This document shows positions 58,809 through 64,000 of a DNA stretch of 64,000 bases, piece after piece (the stretch's first letter is position 1; every line of letters starts with the position of its first letter). The stretch is taken from NCBI GenBank assembly GCA_051883415.1, contig JBJETR010000072.1, positions 135,543 through 199,542 on the forward strand. The letters are read 5' to 3'. The translations under genes and the position numbers were made by a program. The notes beneath the pieces are model-generated. The model saw nothing but the letters and a program-made list of their open reading frames with translations, was not told where the DNA came from and did no database searches. The stretch comes from HGM11368 sp051883415 (GTDB taxonomy: Bacteria; Bacillota; Clostridia; Christensenellales; UBA3700).

Positions 58809-60302
58809 TTACCACCTCAAACCGCTTAGGGCTTGCTTGAGTTCTTCTATCTCGCTATCTCCGTACTCGCCCTTTTCGATTCTCGTCAACAGGTCGAGAT
58901 AATCGCTCTCCAAGGTTTCGTACAGAGCCTTTTCGTACTTCTTAACTTTGTCCACGGGCACTTCGTCGAGATATCCGTTGACAACGGCGTAGACGATAGC
59001 CACTTGACAACCCACTCTAACGGGCGCGTTACGCTTTTGTTTTAGCACTTCGGCAATTCTTTCACCGAGGGCAAGACGCTTTTTGGTGTCTTGGTCGAGG
59101 TCGCTACCGAATTGAGCGAATGCTTGTAGCTCTCTATATTGCGAATATAACAGTTTGAGTTCGCCCGCCACCTTTTTCATACCCTTGATTTGTGCCGAAC
59201 CGCCTACACGGCTGACGGAGATACCGGGGTTTATTGCAGGCATGACGCCCGCATTAAACAGTTCTGTTTCCAAGAAAATTTGTCCGTCGGTTATCGATAT
59301 TACGTTGGTAGGAATGTACGCCGACACGTCGCCCGCTTGCGTTTCGATGATAGGGAGCGCCGTAATCGAGCCTCCGCCGTACTCGGGCGCAACGCACGCC
59401 GCTCTCTCTAGCAGACGGGAGTGCAAGTAGAATACGTCGCCCGGGTACGCCTCTCGTCCGGGTGGTCTACGGATAAGCAAGGACAGCGCACGATACGCCA
59501 CGGCATGCTTAGACAAGTCGTCGTAAATAATCAACACGTCCTTGCCTTGTTCTCTAAAGTATTCCGCCATAGCGCAACCCGCATAAGGTGCGATGTATTG
59601 CAACGGTGCACTTTCCGCAGCCGAAGCCGACACGATAATGGTATATTCCATTGCGCCCGCCTTGCTGAGCTCTTGTGCTAGTTGCACCACCGACGTACTC
59701 TTTTGACCTATAGCCACGTATATGCACAACACGCCGGTATTTTTTTGGTTGATAATTGTATCGGTGATGATGGCGGTCTTACCCGTCTGTCTATCGCCTA
59801 TGATAAGTTCACGTTGACCTCTACCTATAGGAATCATACTGTCTATAGCCTTGATACCCGTCTGCAAAGGTACCGATACGCTTTGTCTTTCGATAATTCC
59901 GGGGGCTTCGGCTTCCACGGGCTTGGTAGTCGCATACGCCACGGGACCTTTGCCGTCGATTGGTTGACCTAGAGCGTCCACTATTCTACCTAGCAAAGCT
60001 TCACCCACAGGTACGGACACGACTCTGCCCGTCCTCTTGACTATACTTCCCTCGTGGATTTGGTTGGTGTCGGAGAGAATTGCCACCGACACGGTTTCGG
60101 CTTCGAGGTTTTGAGCGATGCCAAAACTTCCGTCGTCGAATTCCAACAATTCGCTGGACATACAGTCCTTTAGTCCGTAGACCTTAGCGATAGAGTCGCC
60201 GACAAGAATAACCTTGCCCGTCTCTTTCATTTCGATACGGGAATTGTAATTCTTGATTTGGTCTTTGATAATACTGCTTATTTCTTCGGGCTTGCCGTTC
60301 AT
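58809..60302 (-). CDS. atpA: ATP synthase F1 alpha subunit
   Basis: A 497-residue non-catalytic nucleotide-binding subunit. Walker A is IGDRQTGKTAIITDTI (about residue 172), VLIIYDDLSKHAVAYR is the Walker B region and PGISVSRVGGSAQIKGMK carries the arginine finger. Starts by a 4-bp ATGA overlap with atpH. Confidence 0.98.
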   Translation of the reverse strand: MNGKPEEISSIIKDQIKNYNSRIEMKETGKVILVGDSIAKVYGLKDCMSSELLEFDDGSFGIAQNLEAETVSVAILSDTNQIHEGSIVKRTGRVVSVPVGEALLGRIVDALGQPIDGKGPVAYATTKPVEAEAPGIIERQSVSVPLQTGIKAIDSMIPIGRGQRELIIGDRQTGKTAIITDTIINQKNTGVLCIYVAIGQKSTSVVQLAQELSKAGAMEYTIIVSASAAESAPLQYIAPYAGCAMAEYFREQGKDVLIIYDDLSKHAVAYRALSLLIRRPPGREAYPGDVFYLHSRLLERAACVAPEYGGGSITALPIIETQAGDVSAYIPTNVISITDGQIFLETELFNAGVMPAINPGISVSRVGGSAQIKGMKKVAGELKLLYSQYRELQAFAQFGSDLDQDTKKRLALGERIAEVLKQKRNAPVRVGCQVAIVYAVVNGYLDEVPVDKVKKYEKALYETLESDYLDLLTRIEKGEYGDSEIEELKQALSGLRW

Positions 60303-60832
60303 TTATCAATCACTTCCTTTATTCTATTAAGACGAGTTTTTAGACTACCGTCTATGATTTTGCCGTCGAGTTCGATTATCATTCCGCCCAAAATCTTCTC
60401 ATCGATTATGAGGTCGAGTTTGACTTTGTTTCCGCTTCTCTTTTCTAGCGTTTTAACAAGACGCTTTTCTTCTTCTTTGCTAAGAGGAGTAGCCGTTCTG
60501 ACCTTGGCAGGCAAAATCTTGCTAGCCTCGTTGTATAGCGACTCATAGTCTTGGCACACGAAGTTGAACATATCAAAACGCTTTTTTTCGCACAACAATT
60601 TGACCAATGACACCACGTCCTCACTCAAAGAGCCAAAGGTTTGGTCAATGACCTCAATCTTTTGCGCCAGCGTCACGTTGGGCGACACGAGAATTTCTGC
60701 AAAGAGCGGATTTTCCTTGATTGCTTTACTTATCGTCATCAAGTCGTCGTAGTAATCCTTTTGCTTACCCTTCTCAATCGACAGTTCAAACAATGCGCCT
60801 GCGTATTCCGCGCTTACCTTATTGGTTATCAT
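60299..60832 (-). CDS. atpH: ATP synthase F1 delta subunit (OSCP)
   Basis: About 177 residues. The N-terminal helical bundle starts SAEYAGALFELSIEKGKQ and the C-terminal part has the conserved KILGGMIIELDGKIIDGSLKTRL. It links the peripheral stalk to F1. The start at 60832 is preferred since GGAG lies six bases before it; it overlaps atpF by 14 bp. Confidence 0.94.
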   Translation of the reverse strand: MITNKVSAEYAGALFELSIEKGKQKDYYDDLMTISKAIKENPLFAEILVSPNVTLAQKIEVIDQTFGSLSEDVVSLVKLLCEKKRFDMFNFVCQDYESLYNEASKILPAKVRTATPLSKEEEKRLVKTLEKRSGNKVKLDLIIDEKILGGMIIELDGKIIDGSLKTRLNRIKEVIDK

Positions 60833-61331
60833 CGTCCTCTCCAATCTTGTCTATAAAGCTGTCTATCAACTTGCGGTGGTCGTCCACGTCGATTTCTCGC
60901 TCGATTATCTTTTCGGCAAGGCAAGACGACACGTCGACAATCTCTCTCTTGATGTCGTCCACAGCCTTCTTTCTCTCGAGGTCTGCGTCGACTTGAGCTT
61001 GTCTGACGATAGCGTCGGCTTTTTCTCTCGCTTCCAAGGTAGCTTTTTCGTTGATTTTTTCGGCACGCTTGTTGGCGGAATCGATGATACCCTTTGCTTC
61101 GGCGTCGGCGGTAGACATTTTGTCGTCCCACTCGGCTTTAGCGGCTTCGGCTTCATCTTGAGCCTTTTGAGCATTGTCGTACTGTTCGTCAATCATATTT
61201 TTGCGCTTGTCCAGCATCTTTTGGATAGGCTTAAAGAGCAATTTTTTGAGGATGACGAAGATAATCAAAAGGTTGCACAGCGAGATGATTATTTGCCAGA
61301 TATTGACAGATATAATCTCTGAAGTTTGCAT
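60819..61331 (-). CDS. atpF: ATP synthase Fo b subunit
   Basis: A 170-residue peripheral-stalk subunit: one N-terminal membrane helix (residues 9-30) followed by a long charged coiled coil rich in Glu, Lys and Ala, with FKPIQKMLDKRKNMIDEQYD just after the membrane. SD GGAGG. Confidence 0.95.
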   Translation of the reverse strand: MQTSEIISVNIWQIIISLCNLLIIFVILKKLLFKPIQKMLDKRKNMIDEQYDNAQKAQDEAEAAKAEWDDKMSTADAEAKGIIDSANKRAEKINEKATLEAREKADAIVRQAQVDADLERKKAVDDIKREIVDVSSCLAEKIIEREIDVDDHRKLIDSFIDKIGEDDDNQ

Positions 61332-61343
61332 TTTTGCCTCCGA

Positions 61344-61625
61344 TTAGCCGATAAATTTCATAAGGATATTGACGAGATAGTTTGGCGCAACGAAGATAAG
61401 CAAAATTGCTATAATCAATGCGTAAAGACCTGTCGTTTCCGCAACGGCGCAACCCATCAACATGGTAGAAGTTACGCTACCCTTGCTCTCGGGTTGGCGT
61501 CCGATTGCTTCGCAGGCTTTACCTACGGCGTTACCTTCACCGATACCGGGACCGATACCCGCTATCATTGCAGTACCTGCGCCAAGTGCGCAGCAACCCA
61601 AAATAATACCAATTGCAAGTTCCAT
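61344..61625 (-). CDS. atpE: ATP synthase Fo c subunit with two-carboxylate ion site
   Basis: A 93-residue hairpin of two membrane helices forming the c-ring. The first helix ends AMIAGIGPGIGEGNAVGKA with Glu30 where Na+ rotors usually have Gln; the second has GCAVAETTGLYAL with the ion-binding Glu63 followed by Thr64 and Thr65. The loop carries RQPESKG. Glu in both helices is the arrangement described for the Fusobacterium nucleatum Na+ rotor, suggesting Na+ coupling (inference). SD GGAG. Confidence 0.97.
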   Translation of the reverse strand: MELAIGIILGCCALGAGTAMIAGIGPGIGEGNAVGKACEAIGRQPESKGSVTSTMLMGCAVAETTGLYALIIAILLIFVAPNYLVNILMKFIG

Positions 61626-61667
61626 ATTTTTTCTCCATTTATATTGTTTTTTTATTTATATATTAGG

Positions 61668-62666
61668 CTATGCGTTAGCGGCAGCCTTTTTTTGTTTCTT
61701 TTGTTGTTTGTCCAATTGTCTTTGCTGATATAGGTCGTACTCGAAGGCGCTGGACACGTACATCATAGTCAGCATTGCAAAGATATATGCTTGCAATAGC
61801 GAGCTAAACACGTCGAAGTACAACGACAACACGGCGGGGATACCCACTTGAAGATAAGGTATGTCTCCCAAAAATCCCGGCAACCAACCGAGTAACTTCG
61901 CCGACAATGTTCTAAGTGCGGCACCTAGCAACACCGATATTACCGTACCCGACAATATGTTGCCGTAGTGACGGAACGCCATAGACACAGGGGTGGCAAA
62001 TTCACTGATGATATTGATAGGCAACAATAGCGCCACGGGCTTGGTAAATCCCTTGAGATAATTGACGGGACCACACTTCATCTTGTAGTAGGTGATGATA
62101 AAGAATACTAGTATCGCCCAACCCGCAACGACGTTGATATCGGAGGTAGGAGGGAATAGTCCAACCAACGACATAAGGCTAGAGAATGCCGACAACACCA
62201 TGATACCCGCAATAAAGGAGGCAAAGCCAGCGAAGTATTCTCCCATACTCTCGCCCACCATGGCTTTGACCTTGTCCACCGCCCATTCGATGACGTATTG
62301 TCTTTTTAGATTAGGTCTTTCCTTGATGCCGTGCGTCATAAAGAGACAAAGGAAGATAATTGATATAATGAGTAACCAGCTATTGACTTGCGATTCTCCT
62401 ATCGGCAAATCCATAAAGGGCATAGGAATGGTAAAATAGATTAGCGCACCCGTAATCTCCACTCCTTGCGAAGCAGGGGTGAAGATAACTTTGAGTACCA
62501 TTGCCGCCACTATCGGCAAAAGCATCCCGATTATGAGCAATATATCTACTATCCTAAAGAGGGTATCGTTAGTCTTCTTCGACTGTCGGCTCGACTGTAG
62601 CGTCTGTGTCGTCAACTCGTCCGTCTTTTGGCTCGTCTGCAAGGCTATCGTCTTGTCCGTTTCCAC
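61668..62666 (-). CDS. atpB: ATP synthase Fo a subunit
   Basis: A 332-residue membrane stator subunit with an N-terminal hydrophilic extension and about six helices. The essential Arg is in VSMAFRHYGNILSG (about residue 231) and YIFAMLTMMYVSSAF is the last helix. Start is GTG at 62666, supported by AGGAGGGG; the first 33 codons overlap the end of atpI in another frame. A Lys/Gln-rich tail ends the protein. Confidence 0.96.
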   Translation of the reverse strand: METDKTIALQTSQKTDELTTQTLQSSRQSKKTNDTLFRIVDILLIIGMLLPIVAAMVLKVIFTPASQGVEITGALIYFTIPMPFMDLPIGESQVNSWLLIISIIFLCLFMTHGIKERPNLKRQYVIEWAVDKVKAMVGESMGEYFAGFASFIAGIMVLSAFSSLMSLVGLFPPTSDINVVAGWAILVFFIITYYKMKCGPVNYLKGFTKPVALLLPINIISEFATPVSMAFRHYGNILSGTVISVLLGAALRTLSAKLLGWLPGFLGDIPYLQVGIPAVLSLYFDVFSSLLQAYIFAMLTMMYVSSAFEYDLYQQRQLDKQQKKQKKAAANA

Positions 62667-63063
62667 TTGCTTCCCCTCCTTGTCTTAGTTTTTTGTCAAA
62701 CAACGGTCTCATAGCAATGGCAATTCTCGGAAAAATCAACGGCACGAGCACGGCAACGGTATTGAAGCATTTTAGCACCACGCCCACAACCGCTATGACG
62801 AAAGTCATCAAAAGTCTGAGACTTTGCGACAGCTTCATAGCGTTTTTCGCCTTCTTTTCTTCAAAATTCAACGCCTTTTGCACCGTCACACCCAACAAAA
62901 AGAAGTTGAGTACTCCGCTGGCAAAACTCAACAAGTTACCCCAAAGTACCGTCAAATCCCACTTTTTGACCACCAAAAAAACTGCGTTCATCAACACGCT
63001 GAATATCAACGTCCAGATAGCAATATACGCCGTTTCTTTATAGATAGTCTTGTCGAGTTTCAT
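62569..63063 (-). CDS. atpI: ATP synthase subunit I (AtpI-like)
   Basis: A 164-residue protein with four membrane segments (about residues 12-35, 40-62, 85-105, 107-125), in the usual position before atpB. Family members aid c-ring assembly. The last 35 residues are an acidic Asp/Glu/Gly tail encoded in the region that overlaps atpB by 98 bp. SD GGGAAGG. Assignment rests mainly on topology and position. Confidence 0.8.
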   Translation of the reverse strand: MKLDKTIYKETAYIAIWTLIFSVLMNAVFLVVKKWDLTVLWGNLLSFASGVLNFFLLGVTVQKALNFEEKKAKNAMKLSQSLRLLMTFVIAVVGVVLKCFNTVAVLVPLIFPRIAIAMRPLFDKKLRQGGEASGNGQDDSLADEPKDGRVDDTDATVEPTVEED

Positions 63064-63113
63064 ACCTTCCCTTTGCTATAATGAACCAATTTTATCAATA
63101 TAATTCAAATAAT

Positions 63114-63142
63114 ATTTTACAATACTTTCCTCATCAAGTCAA
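63114..63142 (-). promoter_or_regulatory. Promoter for the ATP synthase operon
   Basis: Minus-strand TTGACT (plus 63137-63142), 17-bp spacer, TAAAAT (plus 63114-63119). Its first 14 bases equal those of the ftsH promoter. Confidence 0.7.
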
Positions 63143-63326
63143 CGCCGATTTTTCAAAAACCCCTATTTTCGCCCCGATTTTACAATATATTTAGATAAGT
63201 TGTCTAATTTGACTAATAATAGTGTCTTTCGCTTCCCACGTTTTACACGTATATAAGGATAAAATTATGCCGACTTACACCTTTGTCAACACCCCTACTT
63301 CGCACCTCAACCATAAAAAGGTGTTA

Positions 63327-63552
63327 TGTCATTGCGGTTGAGAGTAGACCAAGAAGTGTGTCATTCAGAGCGAGCAAGGCGAGCGTAGGAATCTCTACCC
63401 TAATGTCATTGCGTTGTGCACATTGGCAATCTCAAGTATTTTGTCATTCCGCCCGATACATTTTCCGTTAGCAAAGTTAGCAAAGCGAGCGTGGCAATCT
63501 CAACCGCTTTATGTCATTGCGAGGCTATGAAATAGCCGCGGCAATCTCTACT
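63327..63552 (+). repeat. Five degenerate copies of a TGTCATT...GGCAATCTC repeat
   Basis: Units begin TGTCATT at 63327, 63359, 63404, 63442 and 63512, and most end near (G)GCAATCTC or GGAATCTC; several contain GCGAGC-rich arms. The last copy holds a small hairpin GGCTAtgaaATAGCC. Repeats of this type recur, from memory, in many bacterial genomes, usually outside genes. Confidence 0.75.
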
Positions 63553-63558
63553 TTTTAG

Positions 63559-63610
63559 CCTCCTTTATGCAAAGGGAGGTGGCTTGCCGTTAGGCAAGAC
63601 GGAGGGATTG
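63559..63610 (+). repeat. Hairpin-type dispersed repeat (CCTCCTTT...AAAGGGAGG, GACGGAGGGATTG)
   Basis: CCTCCTTT-ATGC-AAAGGGAGG (63559-63579) is followed by CTTGCC-GTTA-GGCAAG and GACGGAGGGATTG. This is the second common dispersed-repeat type of gut Firmicutes and Bacteroidetes (from memory). Confidence 0.6.
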
Positions 63611-63633
63611 TATCCAATAAAATCCTTTTGGAG

Positions 63634-63694
63634 TACGACTAAATCTGCGCAAGCGACTGTGAAGTCGCACGCCGCAGATTTACGACTGGTCGTA
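63634..63694 (+). repeat. Large imperfect hairpin, REP/MITE-like
   Basis: TACGACT-AAATCTGCG-CAA-GCGACT-GTGA-AGTCGC-ACGC-CGCAGATTT-ACGACTGGTCGTA: nested inverted repeats, with the main arms at 63641-63649 and 63673-63681. No coding frame. The following bases to 63950 contain further palindromes, including ACAAGGAGTA/TACTCCTTGT at about 63863-63902. Confidence 0.55.
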
Positions 63695-63951
63695 GATAAG
63701 GGAGCGAGCCAAACGATAAACGATTATTGCACTTTTTGTGCAATCGAGTCGGAGTGACGGCGAGCGAGCAAAAAGCCGCCCTCCTGTGTTCGGGAAGGGT
63801 GTCTCACGGCGGATATGAGTCGTAATACAGCGTCGTAACTTACGTTTTTGTTTGGTCACATACAAGGAGTATGCTCCCTGCACAAAATACTCGTACTCCT
63901 TGTCTTACTCGCATCTACACCGTGAGAAAAACCACCGAAGCGGTGGTGATG

Positions 63952-64000
63952 TGAACCCAAAAGTTTGGACAGAAAACATTAAATTATTTGAGATTGAGTT
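63952..64000 (+). mobile_element. Possible left end of an IS3/IS150-type insertion sequence
   Basis: TGTGAACCCAAAAGTTTGGACA at the window edge resembles the terminal inverted repeat of IS150-group elements (CCCAAAAAGTT(T/G)GACA-like), as recalled. The transposase would lie beyond the window, so this is unproven. Confidence 0.35.

Noticed and set aside
1..64000. tRNA, rRNA or CRISPR loci
   Set aside because: No T-arm-like GTTCGA signature with cloverleaf context, no rRNA sequence and no regularly spaced direct repeats were found on either strand by eye.

Overview
This 64-kb window reads as one chromosomal segment of a strictly anaerobic, probably spore-forming Firmicute of class Clostridia, most likely an uncultured gut lineage (inference; no rRNA gene is present to place it). 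The evidence is a class III (oxygen-sensitive) ribonucleotide reductase, rubrerythrin, an FprA-type flavo-diiron protein, dipicolinate synthase (dpaAB), SigH, a YyaC-like spore protease, Gram-positive-style lipoproteins, and sigma-A promoters that are nearly all TTGACA-like, 17 bp, TATAAT. No tRNA, rRNA, CRISPR array or prophage was seen. Coding density is high.

Layout. 1-6.7 kb: the 5' end of a transketolase gene, a NiCo riboswitch controlling a cation-diffusion-facilitator exporter, an MBL hydrolase/DUF1330/phosphatase operon, nagB, citrate synthase and bioY. 6.7-15.5 kb: lacZ with a coupled membrane protein, a methyltransferase/thioredoxin reductase pair, then nrdD (with a fused glutaredoxin domain) and nrdG behind two NrdR-box-like sites. 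15.6-26 kb: ftsH, yyaC, a CvpA-like protein, an acyltransferase plus zinc-ribbon membrane protein, gyrA-gyrB. 26-34 kb: rubrerythrin, AEC and NSS transporters, a lipoprotein, divergent ung/PHP phosphatase genes, GH16 lipoprotein. 34-45.5 kb: two Glu-rich membrane proteins of unknown function, thiamine pyrophosphokinase, an NlpC/P60 lipoprotein, an FprA-AlkD-deoxyinosine glycosylase operon and a tandem-AAA/YbjN-like operon. 45.6-54.5 kb: dpaAB, a P-loop ATPase, and a run (aminotransferase, FGGY kinase, two class II aldolases, mrnC, thyX, sigH). 54.6-63.1 kb: a membrane-spanning M28 peptidase and the complete F1Fo ATP synthase operon. 63.3-64 kb: a mosaic of dispersed repeats ending in a possible IS3-type terminus.

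How the genes fit together: oxygen and nitrosative stress defence (rubrerythrin, FprA) sits beside DNA repair (Ung, AlkD, deoxyinosine glycosylase); the anaerobic nucleotide pathway (NrdDG, ThyX) probably runs on thioredoxin reductase and a built-in redoxin; the ATP synthase c subunit carries a two-carboxylate motif known from a Na+ rotor, in keeping with the Na+-dependent NSS transporter; sigH is embedded in a tightly coupled operon behind sugar-catabolic genes.

The most unusual signals are (i) at least six genes whose consensus promoters place the start point at or within a few bases of the AUG (leaderless mRNAs, including a divergent back-to-back pair), (ii) a possible nitrosative-damage operon, (iii) a membrane protein with a ribosomal-protein-L15-like tail, (iv) a tandem AAA ATPase with two YbjN-like partners, and (v) an uncharacterised aminotransferase-kinase-aldolase route, one aldolase of which has lost zinc ligands.
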